From Candidatus Paracaedimonas acanthamoebae (GTDB lineage: Bacteria; Pseudomonadota; Alphaproteobacteria; Caedimonadales; Caedimonadaceae), in assembly GCA_017307065.1 (NCBI GenBank), contig JAFKGL010000015.1:21676-85675 (forward strand): a stretch of DNA of 64,000 nucleotides, in the 5' to 3' direction. The position numbers and the translations under genes were made by a program. Under the pieces are notes generated by a model. That model made no database searches. It saw nothing but the letters and a program-made list of their open reading frames with translations, and was not told the origin of the DNA. This document shows positions 1-9,308 of this stretch, piece by piece (the first letter of the stretch is position 1; each line of letters opens with the position of its first letter).

Positions 1-1533
1 TTTAAGAAGTGTTCGTGCAATGGCAACGCGTTGTTTTTCTCCACCAGATAGCTTTAAACCACGTTCTCCTACTGACGTAAGATATTGATCAGGTGTTTGC
101 ATAATAAAATCATGTATCTTTGCAAGTTTTGCCGCTTTTATAACATCACTTTTCTCTGATTGAGGCTGGCCGTAAGATATATTGTAATAAATCGTTTCAT
201 TAAAAAGAATCGTATCTTGAGGAACAATTCCTATTCCTTTACGCAAACTAGATTGCGTTACGTCACGTATATCTTGATTATCAATAAGGATTCGCCCTTC
301 GAGAACATCATAAAAACGAAATAATAAACGCGAGATCGTTGATTTACCTGCTCCTGAGGGACCTACAATTGCAAGCGTTTTTCCTTCAGGAATTTCAAAA
401 GAAACATCATTGAGAATTTGTCGTTCAGGAGTATAACCAAAGCTAACATTTTCAAAGATAATTTTTCCTTTCTGAATGGTAAGCTCTTTTGATTGATTTA
501 AATCTTTTATTTCTTGAGGTTCCCTAAAAAGTGAAAACATCTGCTCCATATTTATAAGAGATAGTTTAATTTCTCGATAAGCAAAGCCTAAGATGTTAAG
601 TGGCAAATAAAGTTGAATAAGATAAGTATTAACGAGAACAAAATCTCCTATAGACATTTTTGAAGAGATAACTTGAGAAGCAGCCATAATCATAATAACA
701 ATAAGACCGACAGAAATAATTACTCCTTGACCAATATTAAGAACTGACATCAATTGCTTACTTTTAATCGCTGCAATCTCATACTGCTCAAGAGAAATAT
801 CATAACGTGCAGCCTCATGTTTTTCATTATTGAAATATTTAACAGTTTCATAATTTAATAAACTATCAATCGCTTTTGTATTTGCCTCTGTATCAGTTTG
901 ATTCATTCTTCGTACAAAATTTGTGCGATATTCTGTTAAGCAGATTGTGAAGATAATATAGATTGTAAGAGTTGTCAGCGTTACAAGTGCAAAAGATAAC
1001 TTATAAATGCTTGAAAGAACTATAGAAACCATAATAATCTCAAAAATTGTTGGCAATATATTGAAAATCATAAATCTTAGTAAGGTTTCTATAGCATTTG
1101 TCCCCCTCTCAATTGAACGGCTAAGCCCCCCTGTTTTACGATCCAAATGAAATCTAAGACTTAAAGCATGTAAATATTCAAAGGTTTCAAGCGCAATTTG
1201 TCTAAGGGCACGGTGCTCAACACGTACAAATAACATATCCTTAACTTCATTAAAAAACTGAGCCCCTATACGAGCAGCACCGTATGCTAAAATTACCCCT
1301 AAAGGCATGATAATAAGAGATACTTCGGAAACGTTAATAGATAATGCATCGACTGCCTTTTTATAATAAATAGGCGCATAAACATTGAATATTTTGCTTA
1401 TAAAAAGTAATGCTAAAGCAATAAGCATCCGAAAACGCATGGCTTTTTCTCGCCGATTCCATAGGTAGTATATCAATGTTTTTAATGGCTTAAAATTTGC
1501 CTTTGAGTTAATATCGGTATTGTTTAGTTTCAT
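1..1533 (-). CDS. Atm1-type ABC exporter, membrane and ATPase domains fused (3' end outside window)
   Basis: The reading frame starts at an ATG at 1533 and stays open to the window edge (511 codons), so the C-terminus is missing. The N-terminal part is a six-helix ABC exporter membrane domain. The ATPase follows, with Walker A GPSGAGKS (around 331-372) and the signature LSGGEKQRVAIAR at the very edge (10-55). The GLKLSGGEKQRVAIAR wording is typical of the Atm1/ABCB7 family, which exports glutathione-linked or Fe-S-related compounds and heavy metals. It is divergent from nrdJ, and both promoters must lie in 1534-1680. Substrate is inferred from family only. Confidence 0.85.
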   Translation of the reverse strand, partial: MKLNNTDINSKANFKPLKTLIYYLWNRREKAMRFRMLIALALLFISKIFNVYAPIYYKKAVDALSINVSEVSLIIMPLGVILAYGAARIGAQFFNEVKDMLFVRVEHRALRQIALETFEYLHALSLRFHLDRKTGGLSRSIERGTNAIETLLRFMIFNILPTIFEIIMVSIVLSSIYKLSFALVTLTTLTIYIIFTICLTEYRTNFVRRMNQTDTEANTKAIDSLLNYETVKYFNNEKHEAARYDISLEQYEIAAIKSKQLMSVLNIGQGVIISVGLIVIMIMAASQVISSKMSIGDFVLVNTYLIQLYLPLNILGFAYREIKLSLINMEQMFSLFREPQEIKDLNQSKELTIQKGKIIFENVSFGYTPERQILNDVSFEIPEGKTLAIVGPSGAGKSTISRLLFRFYDVLEGRILIDNQDIRDVTQSSLRKGIGIVPQDTILFNETIYYNISYGQPQSEKSDVIKAAKLAKIHDFIMQTPDQYLTSVGERGLKLSGGEKQRVAIARTLLK

Positions 1534-1586
1534 TTTAGTTTTATCCTTGACGAGTGCAGAACAAAATAACATTATCAGCGTACAAG

Positions 1587-1634
1587 CTACTATATGTAGT
1601 AGATATCAGGCCAAAAAGCCACCACATATTGATT
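1587..1634 (+). promoter_or_regulatory. Two NrdR-like boxes upstream of nrdJ
   Basis: A palindrome CTACTATATGTAGTAG lies at 1587-1602. A second 16-mer, CCACCACATATTGATT, lies at 1619-1634, exactly 32 bp downstream. Each matches 11 of 16 positions of the NrdR consensus as I remember it (acaCwAtATaTwGtgt). NrdR is the repressor of ribonucleotide reductase genes, and its sites usually come as pairs about three helical turns apart. The second box alone would be weak; the spacing is what makes the pair persuasive. The nrdJ ribosome binding site AGAGGA (1667-1672) follows. Confidence 0.55.
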
Positions 1635-1680
1635 ATTTTGTAATTTTAACAGTATATTAGTTAATTAGAGGACATGCATC

Positions 1681-4600
1681 ATGAAAATTACTCGGCGCTT
1701 TACCAATAAAGGTCAATCTCCTTATTCAACGATTGAATTTCGAAAAGCGACGAGTGAAATACGTAATCCAGATGGTTCGATTGTTTTTCAAATGAAAGAT
1801 ATTGAAGTCCCGGCAAAATGGTCTCAAGTCGCCTCTGATATATTAGCTCAAAAATACTTTCGTAAAGCTGGTATTCCTGAAAAATTACATTCTGTCGAAG
1901 AAAAAGATATTCCTGCATGGCTCAGAGCCTCCACACATGATGATATTGCAAAGAAAAATAGCAAACCTATAACAGGACCAGAAACCTCTGCAAAACAAGT
2001 TTTTCACCGTCTTGCCGGGGCTTGGACTTATTGGGGATGGAAAGGTGGTTATTTCAGCTCAGAAGAAGATGCGCATAGCTTTTATGATGAATTATGCTAC
2101 ATGCTCGCCAATCAAATGGTCGCTCCTAATTCTCCCCAATGGTTTAATACAGGTTTACATTGGGCATACGGTATTGATGGCCCATCTCAAGGGCATTTTT
2201 ATGTTGACCATCTTACTGAAAAATTAATGAATTCAACATCTGCTTATGAACGCCCACAACCTCATGCGTGTTTTATTTCCAGCATTAACGATGATTTAGT
2301 TAATGATGGGGGTATTATGGACCTCTGGCTTAGAGAAGCGCGTCTGTTTAAATATGGCTCTGGAACAGGTTCAAACTTTTCAAATCTTCGTGGCAAAGGT
2401 GAATCTTTATCTGGTGGAGGAAAATCCTCGGGATTAATGAGTTTTCTCAAAATTGGAGATCGTGCAGCGGGAGCTATAAAATCTGGAGGAACAACAAGAC
2501 GAGCTGCAAAAATGGTTGTTGTCGACATTGACCACCCAGATGTGGAAGAATTTATCAATTGGAAAGTTGTTGAAGAGCAAAAAGTTCTTGCCCTCGTAAC
2601 GGGTTCAAAAATTGCCAAAAAACATCTTAATGCTGTTATGCAAGCGTGCCAAATTGGAACAGGTGAGACTCGATTTGATCCTCAAATTAATTCAACATTA
2701 AAAGAAACTATAAAAATTGCCCGTACTCATTTGGTTCCAGAAAATTATATTCAAAGAGTTATTCAATACGCACGCCAAGGCTACACAGCTTTTGAATTTG
2801 AAACTTATGATACAGATTTTAATTCTGAAGCATATGCAACTGTTTCTGGCCAAAATTCGAATAATTCTGTCCGTGTAACCAATGAATTTTTAGAAAAAGT
2901 TCTTAAAGACGAAGATTGGAATCTCATTCGGCGTACAGATGGAGGTATTTACAAGACGATCAAAGCCAAAGAACTCTGGGAACAAATAGGTTATGCAGCT
3001 TGGGCTTCCGCAGATCCTGGTATTCAATATCATACAACCATTAATGAATGGCATACGTGTCCTAAGAGTGGCTTAATTCACGCTTCAAATCCATGCTCAG
3101 AATATATGTTTCTTGATGATACCGCTTGTAACCTTGCTTCAATTAACCTTGCATTGTTCTACGATACCGAAAATCATCAACCAACTTTTGACGTTGAAGC
3201 TTATGAGCATGCTGTTAGAATTTGGACACTTGTGCTTGAAATCTCAGTTATGATGGCCCAATATCCTTCTCAACAAATTGCACAACGCTCATATGACTTT
3301 CGTACATTAGGTCTTGGGTATGCCAATCTTGGTGGCCTTTTAATGGCCATGGGTATTTCTTATGACAGCCCTCAAGGACGCAGCATTGGAGGCGCTCTAG
3401 CTGCTATCATGACAGGAAAATCTTATGCAACTTCAGCAGAAATTGCGAGTGAACTAGGAACTTTTTCTCAATATCCACTTAATAAAGAAGATATGTTACG
3501 CGTGATGAGAAATCATCGCCGCGCGGCTTACGGGGAAAATCAAGGTTATGAAAATCTTAAAATTCTTCCAGTTGCCCTTGATCATGCTTCTTGCCCTCTT
3601 CAAGACCTTAGTACATCGGCTAAAACTGCCTGGGATCAAGCTTTAGAACTTGGAGAGAAGCACGGTTATCGTAATGCCCAAACAACCTGTATTGCCCCAA
3701 CAGGAACTATTGGACTTGTGATGGACTGTGACACAACCGGTGTTGAACCAGACTTTGCTCTTGTAAAATTTAAGAAGTTAGTTGGTGGTGGTTACTTTAA
3801 AATTATTAATCAGATGGTACCCACAGCATTAAAAAAACTTGGTTACACTAAAAATGAAATCCAAGATATTGTGAATTATGCTGTTGGTCGAGGCACACTT
3901 GAAGATTCACCCTCTATTAGTTTTAAGTCTCTTAAAACAAAAGGATTCAACGAAGAAGTTCTAGAAAAGCTTAAAACTAGTTTAATTTCTGCTTTCGACA
4001 TAAAATTTGCTTTTAATCGTTGGACCCTTGGTGAAGATTTCTGTAAAAATATTCTTGGTTTTTCAGATGAACAATTAAACAATAATAATTTCGAAATTCT
4101 TTCTGCTTTAGGCTTCAGCAAAGAAGACATAGAAAATGCAAATAATTATTGTTGTGGAACTATGACTTTAGAAGGAGCTCCTCATTTAAAGTCAGAGCAT
4201 TTGCCCATTTTTGATTGTGCAAATCCATGCGGGCGTCTTGGAAAGCGTGCTTTATCAACAGAAAGCCATATTCATATGATGGCAGCAGTACAACCATTCA
4301 TCTCAGGTTCAATTTCAAAAACAATTAATATGCCCAATAGTGCCTCAATTGAAGAATGTAACAATGCTTATCTTTTATCTTGGCGCCTAGCCCTTAAATG
4401 TAATGCTCTCTATCGCGATGGCTCAAAACTTTCTCAACCACTTAATACGTCATTGATTACAGATGAAGAAAATGCTGAGGAAATTTTAGACGAAGTTAAT
4501 TCTCTTACCGGAGCTAATCGAACAAAAATTATGGCTGAACGAATTGTTGAAAGAGTTATCGAACGAGTGACTCATCGTAATGAACGTTATAAGCTCCCTG

Positions 4601-5373
4601 CTCGACGCAAAGGATACACTCAAAAAGCAACAGTTGGCGGACATAAAGTCTATTTGCGAACTGGAGAGTACGAAGATGGCCGTTTAGGAGAAATCTTTAT
4701 TGATCTTCATAAAGAAGGTTCTGCTTTTAGAAGTTTAATGAATAATTTTGCAATGGCAATCTCGATTGGCCTTCAATATGGCGTACCTTTAGATGAATTT
4801 GTTGATGCTTTTGCATTTACCCGATTTGAACCTTCTGGATTAGTCACAGGTAATGATGCCATCAAGATGGCCACTTCTATTTTAGACTATATCTTCCGAG
4901 AACTTGCTATTTCTTATCTTGATAGAACAGATTTAGCACACTCAGATCCTCGCGAACTTTTACCTGAAAGTCTTGGAGAAGCCCATGAACGTATGTCTAC
5001 AGGACGTCAAGAACATCAAGCAATTGAAGCTCTTAGTTCTTTAACTAGTAAAGGATACATCCGTAATAACCTATATGTTTTAAAAGGTAAGAAAGAAAAT
5101 AACAGGACAAATGAAACTTCATATTTAAGTCTTGAAGGTACAAGTGCACTTGAGGCAGAATCTGTTGGCACTTTAATTTTGGAAAAATCTGACGTTAGTC
5201 ACGCTCATCATGAAGAAAATTCCTCATCTACCGACAAAAACTCCAAAATAGCAACGGCTCGATTAAAAGGTTATGAAGGAGATTCATGTCAGGAATGTGG
5301 AAATTTTACTTTAGTGCGCAACGGAACCTGCATGAAATGCATGACGTGCGGTAGCACCAGTGGTTGTTCTTAA
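1681..5373 (+). CDS. nrdJ: Vitamin B12-dependent class II ribonucleotide reductase
   Basis: The 1230-residue protein reduces ribonucleotides to deoxyribonucleotides using adenosylcobalamin. Recognisable landmarks are a conserved cysteine in CFISS near residue 197, the glycine-rich [16 protein letters not shown], the NPCSE active-site loop near 470-474 and NLASINL. A zinc-ribbon-like C-terminus (from C1203: [13 protein letters not shown]) carries the redox cysteines. Length is normal for the long alphaproteobacterial NrdJ. AGAGGA sits 8 nt before the ATG. It is a single-gene unit between the NrdR-like boxes and a hairpin at 5391-5420. The organism therefore needs cobalamin for DNA synthesis unless another reductase exists outside the window. 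Confidence 0.97.
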   Translation: MKITRRFTNKGQSPYSTIEFRKATSEIRNPDGSIVFQMKDIEVPAKWSQVASDILAQKYFRKAGIPEKLHSVEEKDIPAWLRASTHDDIAKKNSKPITGPETSAKQVFHRLAGAWTYWGWKGGYFSSEEDAHSFYDELCYMLANQMVAPNSPQWFNTGLHWAYGIDGPSQGHFYVDHLTEKLMNSTSAYERPQPHACFISSINDDLVNDGGIMDLWLREARLFKYGSGTGSNFSNLRGKGESLSGGGKSSGLMSFLKIGDRAAGAIKSGGTTRRAAKMVVVDIDHPDVEEFINWKVVEEQKVLALVTGSKIAKKHLNAVMQACQIGTGETRFDPQINSTLKETIKIARTHLVPENYIQRVIQYARQGYTAFEFETYDTDFNSEAYATVSGQNSNNSVRVTNEFLEKVLKDEDWNLIRRTDGGIYKTIKAKELWEQIGYAAWASADPGIQYHTTINEWHTCPKSGLIHASNPCSEYMFLDDTACNLASINLALFYDTENHQPTFDVEAYEHAVRIWTLVLEISVMMAQYPSQQIAQRSYDFRTLGLGYANLGGLLMAMGISYDSPQGRSIGGALAAIMTGKSYATSAEIASELGTFSQYPLNKEDMLRVMRNHRRAAYGENQGYENLKILPVALDHASCPLQDLSTSAKTAWDQALELGEKHGYRNAQTTCIAPTGTIGLVMDCDTTGVEPDFALVKFKKLVGGGYFKIINQMVPTALKKLGYTKNEIQDIVNYAVGRGTLEDSPSISFKSLKTKGFNEEVLEKLKTSLISAFDIKFAFNRWTLGEDFCKNILGFSDEQLNNNNFEILSALGFSKEDIENANNYCCGTMTLEGAPHLKSEHLPIFDCANPCGRLGKRALSTESHIHMMAAVQPFISGSISKTINMPNSASIEECNNAYLLSWRLALKCNALYRDGSKLSQPLNTSLITDEENAEEILDEVNSLTGANRTKIMAERIVERVIERVTHRNERYKLPARRKGYTQKATVGGHKVYLRTGEYEDGRLGEIFIDLHKEGSAFRSLMNNFAMAISIGLQYGVPLDEFVDAFAFTRFEPSGLVTGNDAIKMATSILDYIFRELAISYLDRTDLAHSDPRELLPESLGEAHERMSTGRQEHQAIEALSSLTSKGYIRNNLYVLKGKKENNRTNETSYLSLEGTSALEAESVGTLILEKSDVSHAHHEENSSSTDKNSKIATARLKGYEGDSCQECGNFTLVRNGTCMKCMTCGSTSGCS

Positions 5374-5390
5374 CATAAGAAATAATTTAT

Positions 5391-5420
5391 AGGGTGTGCT
5401 ATCTTTATATAGCATGCCCT
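5391..5420 (+). terminator. Hairpin terminator after nrdJ
   Basis: Arms AGGGTGTGCTAT (5391-5402) and ATAGCATGCCCT (5409-5420) pair over 12 positions with one G-U wobble and one mismatch, around a 6-nt loop. The following TAAAATTTAATTTTA is T-rich but not a clean run, so efficiency is uncertain. Confidence 0.55.
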
Positions 5421-5572
5421 TAAAATTTAATTTTATGTGCCCCTCTTCCTATCAATAAAAATAATCTCCTGAATCTTGTAAAAAAATTGGCTCTACTTTG
5501 ATGGTAATTGAGCTTGCATACAGCTTTGAGTAATGGCAAATTTATCCCCTAACTACAGGGAGGAAATTTATA

Positions 5573-6160
5573 GTGGAATTTGTTAAGTCTGCAGGGGTAT
5601 ACTGTAGTTCTTTTAATGGACTTTCTGAAAAATACCAGCTTGCTGCAAAAGAAGTGGGAACACTTCTTGCAAAAAATAATATTAAATTAGTCTATGGTGG
5701 TGGACGCATGGGACTGATGGGACTGGTTTCCAATGCTACATTGGAAGCAGGCGGAAGTGCTATTGGAATTTCAACAACTCTTATTAGTACAAGAGAAGGT
5801 ATTAATGAAAACCTTCATGAACTTATGATTGTTGAAACTATGCATGAACGTAAGCAACTTATGTTCGAAAAATCTGAAGCTTTTGTTATTTTGCCAGGTG
5901 GTATTGGAACTTTAGACGAAACCTTTGAAATTATGACATGGAAACAAATTGGTCTTCATCATAAGAAAATTATTTTCCTAGATATTGATGGATATTGGTC
6001 AGCAGTGTTCGAATCTCATTTCAAACGCATGATTGAGGACGGTTTCGTCCGAGAAATTGATCAAAATTTATTCATAATTGCAAAAACTCCCGATGAAGTG
6101 ATCTATAGTCTTTGTAATGGTATCCAACCAGATCAAGGCTATGTTGCCAAATGGGTTTAA
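5573..6160 (+). CDS. LOG-family nucleoside 5'-monophosphate phosphoribohydrolase (YvdD/LOG type)
   Basis: The 195-residue protein has the Rossmann-like LOG fold with the signature PGGIGTLDE (residues 108-116) followed by TWKQIG, and the upstream GGGRMGLMG. Family members cleave the N-glycosidic bond of cytokinin riboside monophosphates or of AMP and related nucleotides. In bacteria outside plant associations the physiological substrate is usually unknown. The start is a GTG at 5573 with GGGAGGA (5558-5564) just upstream. It ends 16 nt before the kdsB ATG and probably shares its transcript. Confidence 0.88.
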   Translation: MEFVKSAGVYCSSFNGLSEKYQLAAKEVGTLLAKNNIKLVYGGGRMGLMGLVSNATLEAGGSAIGISTTLISTREGINENLHELMIVETMHERKQLMFEKSEAFVILPGGIGTLDETFEIMTWKQIGLHHKKIIFLDIDGYWSAVFESHFKRMIEDGFVREIDQNLFIIAKTPDEVIYSLCNGIQPDQGYVAKWV

Positions 6161-6176
6161 AAAAAGAGAGAAAAAA

Positions 6177-6941
6177 ATGAATCCACTTATAATTATCCCT
6201 GCCCGTCTGTCAGCGACAAGATTACCGCAAAAGCCTCTTGCATTAATTGGTGATAAACCGCTTGTATTGCATGTTTTAGAGCGTGGTTTAGAAGCTAATA
6301 TCGGTCGTGTTATTGTCGCATGTGATGACGAAAAAATTGCCTCTGTTGTAAAAGATGCAGGAGGAGAAGCTTGTTTGACAGATCCTTCTCTTCCTTCTGG
6401 CTCAGACCGTGTTTATGCAGCCGCAAATATCATTGATCCTGAAGAAAATTATGATGTTATTATTAATCTTCAAGGAGATATGCCTTTTATTGATCCTCAG
6501 GTCATAAAATATTCATTTGAACCTCTTCAAGATAAAAACGTAGATATTGCAACATTAGCTGTCAAGTTGGATGATGAGGAACGAAAAAGTAACCCAAGTA
6601 TCGCAAAAATAGCGATGATCGAAGGAAAAAACCCTCACATACAACAGGCTCTCTATTTTAGCCGTTCTGTGATTCCTCATGGAGCAATGATTCATTATCA
6701 TCATATTGGACTTTATAGTTATCGTCGACAGGCTCTCAAATCGTTCGTTCACCACCCTCCTTCTCCACTTGAGTTTGCAGAAAAATTAGAACAATTAAGA
6801 GCTCTTGAAGCAGGATTACGTATTGATGTCCGTATTGTTGATGCAGTTCCATTTGAGGTCAATACCCCAGAAGATTTACTTGAATCACAAAAACTTGTTA
6901 AAACTTTTCGGAATAGCTGGAAAGACAATCTTCTTGCATAA
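6177..6941 (+). CDS. kdsB: 3-deoxy-manno-octulosonate cytidylyltransferase (CMP-Kdo synthetase)
   Basis: The 254-residue protein activates Kdo as CMP-Kdo for the lipopolysaccharide inner core. It opens with the family motif IIIPARLSATRLPQKPL, continues with a typical SGSDRVYAAANI segment and LQGDMPFIDP, and ends with FEVNTPEDL. The frame is open 60 nt further upstream (6117), inside the LOG gene. I chose the ATG at 6177 because the motif begins four residues later and a purine-rich AAAGAGAG lies just ahead. It indicates that this bacterium still makes Kdo-containing LPS. Confidence 0.95.
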   Translation: MNPLIIIPARLSATRLPQKPLALIGDKPLVLHVLERGLEANIGRVIVACDDEKIASVVKDAGGEACLTDPSLPSGSDRVYAAANIIDPEENYDVIINLQGDMPFIDPQVIKYSFEPLQDKNVDIATLAVKLDDEERKSNPSIAKIAMIEGKNPHIQQALYFSRSVIPHGAMIHYHHIGLYSYRRQALKSFVHHPPSPLEFAEKLEQLRALEAGLRIDVRIVDAVPFEVNTPEDLLESQKLVKTFRNSWKDNLLA

Positions 6942-6963
6942 TTTATAGGTAATCTTTTATAGT
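6934..6963 (+). promoter_or_regulatory. Sigma70-type promoter for the SRP RNA
   Basis: TTGCAT (6934-6939) and TATAGT (6958-6963) are separated by 18 bp. This places the start of transcription near G6970, exactly where the terminal helix of the SRP RNA begins. The -35 hexamer lies inside the last codons of kdsB. Confidence 0.55.
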
Positions 6964-6969
6964 CTTTTT

Positions 6970-7068
6970 GGAAGATCAGCCCTAGACATTAAGTTTGCAA
7001 ACCCGGTCAGGTCTGGAAAGAAGCAGCCGCAGCATTATTCTTTATGGGTTAGGTCGCTGGTCTTCCAC
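6970..7068 (+). ncRNA. ffs: Signal recognition particle RNA (4.5S, small bacterial type)
   Basis: The conserved apical domain reads ACCCGGTCAGGTCTGGAAAG then AAGCAGCC (7000-7028), the Ffh-binding loop and tetraloop of SRP RNA. The ends close: GGAAGATCAGC (6970-6980) pairs with GCTGGTCTTCC (7056-7066), leaving a hairpin of about 100 nt, the usual size of 4.5S RNA. A T-rich CTCTTTT follows. The 3' third (from 7035) is antisense to the last codons of ruvX, so the closing helix is also protein-coding on the other strand. Confidence 0.93.
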
Positions 7069-7526
7069 TCTTTTGCTGACAACGCATCCAAAGCACCTTG
7101 CAAAATATAACTAGCCGCCATCTTATCCACAAGTTCTTGCCGACGTTTACGAGATACATCTGCTTCTAAAAGTGTTCGTGTTACAGCGACTGTAGAAAGG
7201 CGTTCATCCCAAAAACTAATTGGTATATCTATTTCTGCTAATAAATTCTGAGAGAATTGTTTTATAGATTGGCAACGTGGACCTTCTGAGCCATCCATAT
7301 TTTTAGGAAGACCTATCACTAAACCAACAACGTCATATTTATTAATAATAGTTCTTAATTCTAAAGCATCCTGTTTAAATTTTTTTCTTTCAATCGTTTG
7401 TAAAGGTGACGCTATTATCCAAGTCGCATCAGAAAGAGCAAGTCCTATTGTTTTTGTTCCAACATCTAATCCTAATAATCTATTTTTATTATTTTTAAGG
7501 GGCTTTAAAAAACTAATTTCGTGCAA
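7035..7526 (-). CDS. ruvX: Putative pre-16S rRNA nuclease / Holliday junction resolvase-like YqgF
   Basis: The 163-residue RNase H-like protein has [16 protein letters not shown] near the N-terminus (first catalytic Asp), [15 protein letters not shown] in the middle, and [13 protein letters not shown] with [10 protein letters not shown] at the end. This is the full YqgF/RuvX motif set. YqgF is needed for 16S rRNA 5'-end maturation in E. coli. Translation starts at a TTG (7526) behind GAGAGGAG. The last 30 or so codons run antisense through the 3' half of the SRP RNA. It lies 18 nt downstream of the DUF167 gene. Confidence 0.92.
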   Translation of the reverse strand: MHEISFLKPLKNNKNRLLGLDVGTKTIGLALSDATWIIASPLQTIERKKFKQDALELRTIINKYDVVGLVIGLPKNMDGSEGPRCQSIKQFSQNLLAEIDIPISFWDERLSTVAVTRTLLEADVSRKRRQELVDKMAASYILQGALDALSAKEWKTSDLTHKE

Positions 7527-7544
7527 AAGAAAAAACTCCTCTCT

Positions 7545-7991
7545 TTAACAATTAATTAATTTTTCAAGTTTTTGTTTCAAATCTTGAGTATTTTCTTCTT
7601 GAAAAAGTAACGTCTTAAATCGACTTGTTGCCCCTTTAACCAAAATTACATGTGTCTTAGGAAACTGCAATTTAGAAGCTATAAAGCAAATAAGGGCTGT
7701 GTTTGCTTTGCCGTCTTCAGGTACATCTCTGACACTTATTTTCAAATAAGTATTACCTTCTGGAGAAGTATATATTCCCCCTATTTCATTATTCTTTGCA
7801 TTAGGAGTTAATCGTATATTTATAAGAAAGCCACGATCAGTTTCATGGAAGAAAAATCCTTCATGTTGTTTATCAACACCAACATTAATACGGGACCTTT
7901 GTTGTGTTTTACGCTTTAACAAATTAACACGTAAAGCTTGAGCTAATCTATTTTGATTCTCTTTATTTATTTTTTTTTCCATGTTATGCAT
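7545..7991 (-). CDS. DUF167/UPF0235 (YggU) family protein
   Basis: The 148-residue protein carries the small DUF167 domain in its C-terminal two thirds: FLINIRLTPNAKNNEIGG, LKISVRDVPEDGKANTALI and VILVKGATSRFKT are all family landmarks. The first 50 residues are a basic, low-complexity extension absent from the usual 100-residue members. The ATG at 7991 could be replaced by a second in-frame ATG at 7982. No biochemical function is established for the family. It precedes ruvX by 18 nt on the same strand. Confidence 0.85.
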   Translation of the reverse strand: MHNMEKKINKENQNRLAQALRVNLLKRKTQQRSRINVGVDKQHEGFFFHETDRGFLINIRLTPNAKNNEIGGIYTSPEGNTYLKISVRDVPEDGKANTALICFIASKLQFPKTHVILVKGATSRFKTLLFQEENTQDLKQKLEKLINC

Positions 7992-8042
7992 TGCCCTACT
8001 TGCAACTCTCTTAAGGTTAAGTTAAACCTAATTCAGTTTAAT

Positions 8043-8117
8043 GCCGTCGTAGCTCAGTGGTAGAGCACACCCTTGGTAAGGGTGAGGCCGAGAGTTCAAT
8101 CCTCTCCGGCGGCACCA
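8043..8117 (+). tRNA. tRNA-Thr (anticodon GGT)
   Basis: The acceptor GCCGTCG pairs with CGGCGGC and the CCA end is encoded (8115-8117). The anticodon stem-loop CACCC-TTGGTAA-GGGTG exposes GGT, which reads ACC/ACU. The T-arm loop is TTCAATC. The last 22 nt overlap the 3' end of the convergent mazG-like reading frame. Confidence 0.97.
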
Positions 8118-8497
8118 TATTCATCCACTCTTGCCTTAGCTTCTTTCCAAACTTCAAGTAAAAATTCCAAAGGAAATTTATTGCCCAGAGTAATTTCTTT
8201 TTCTTTAAAGATTTTTAAAACAACGTCAAATCTTTTTTCATACTTAGTAATGCCATACGTGAAAGCTCGTTCAGGATCAATCTTTAAGAAGCAAGCTAGA
8301 GAGATCACAGAAAACATTAAATCACCAATTTCTTCAGTAATTCGATCCTGTCCTTCTTGTTGTAAAAAGGCCTCTTTTACTTCCAAAAACTCATAATGAA
8401 TTTTATCAAAAATTTGATCAACATCTTCCCATGCAAATCCCACTTCATCAGAAATTTTATTAAGGAAAATTGCTTTAGTAAGCCAGTCTACTTCCAT
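8096..8497 (-). CDS. Single-domain MazG-like nucleoside triphosphate pyrophosphohydrolase
   Basis: The 133-residue protein matches the C-terminal MazG repeat: KISDEVGFAWEDVDQIFDKI, the metal-binding EFLEVKEA and EEIGDLMFSV helices, and ERAFTYGITKYEKRF. Full MazG proteins (about 260 residues) have two such domains, so this is a half-size member. MazG enzymes remove aberrant or excess NTPs. It overlaps znuB by 10 nt, so the two are translationally close. Its last residues (YGAAGED) are read through the reverse complement of tRNA-Thr, which looks like loss of an older stop codon. Confidence 0.82.
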   Translation of the reverse strand: MEVDWLTKAIFLNKISDEVGFAWEDVDQIFDKIHYEFLEVKEAFLQQEGQDRITEEIGDLMFSVISLACFLKIDPERAFTYGITKYEKRFDVVLKIFKEKEITLGNKFPLEFLLEVWKEAKARVDEYGAAGED

Positions 8498-9294
8498 TTA
8501 TAATTATCTCGAACACATTTGAACAATTCTATCCCCATTATTATAGTGACACCTGTCACAACAATAGCAGGGGCTGCGGCAATATCATAAGTGTTTGAAA
8601 TCAATAAACCAATCATGATCATTAAAATACTCGCACCAATAGCTAAAATTGCCATCTCCTCAGGTGTTTTTGAGAAATTTCTTGCAAGTACTGCAGGTAA
8701 AATTAATAAAGCAGTCATTAATAATACACCCATAATTTTAACTGTAAGTGCGATAAAAAGAGCCAAAATAAAAAGAAATAAAATACGAACCCTGGGAACA
8801 TTATATCCTTCTACAGTTGCAAGATCTTCGCTAATGCAAATATTAATCAATGCTCGCCATTGCTTTAACAAAAAGCCCAAAACAATAATTTCTCCCAATA
8901 GCAATAGTATTAAATCTTGATAACTAACGGCAAGGATATCACCAAATAAATATCCTTCTAAATTAAATCGTATTCCTTTAAAAAAAGAAAAACATACCAT
9001 TCCAAGCGATAATAATCCGGGTGAAAGTATTGCCAACCTAGTTTCAGTAGCCAAACCTGGAGAACTTGAGGAATATCCTAAAAAAACAGCTAGAATGACC
9101 GCAATGAGGAAAATTCCCACGATTGGATGAAAATTAAAAATCAAGCTTAAACTAAGTCCTAATAAAGCACCATGTGAAAGAGTATCTCCAAAAAATGCTA
9201 AACGCCTCCAAATAATAACGGATCCTAAAGGACCCGAAATTAGTGAAAAAAGCCCCCCCAATGCAATCGCATTTATAAGAAATTTACTTATCAT
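8488..9294 (-). CDS. znuB: Zinc ABC transporter permease
   Basis: The 268-residue protein is an ABC-3 family permease with about eight hydrophobic helices. GDTLSHGALLGLSLSLI near the N-terminus and the LLMTALLILPAVLAR segment are typical of ZnuB/MntB/TroC. Immediately downstream of znuC (14 nt gap) and followed by mazG (10-nt overlap). With ZnuC it would form the inner-membrane importer for zinc, or possibly manganese. No periplasmic binding protein (znuA) is next to it. Confidence 0.9.
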   Translation of the reverse strand: MISKFLINAIALGGLFSLISGPLGSVIIWRRLAFFGDTLSHGALLGLSLSLIFNFHPIVGIFLIAVILAVFLGYSSSSPGLATETRLAILSPGLLSLGMVCFSFFKGIRFNLEGYLFGDILAVSYQDLILLLLGEIIVLGFLLKQWRALINICISEDLATVEGYNVPRVRILFLFILALFIALTVKIMGVLLMTALLILPAVLARNFSKTPEEMAILAIGASILMIMIGLLISNTYDIAAAPAIVVTGVTIIMGIELFKCVRDNYKWK

Positions 9295-9308
9295 AATTAT
9301 CTCTTTTA

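Noticed and set aside
8073..8396. Plus-strand frame opposite mazG
   Set aside because: Shadow of the mazG gene overlapping tRNA-Thr.
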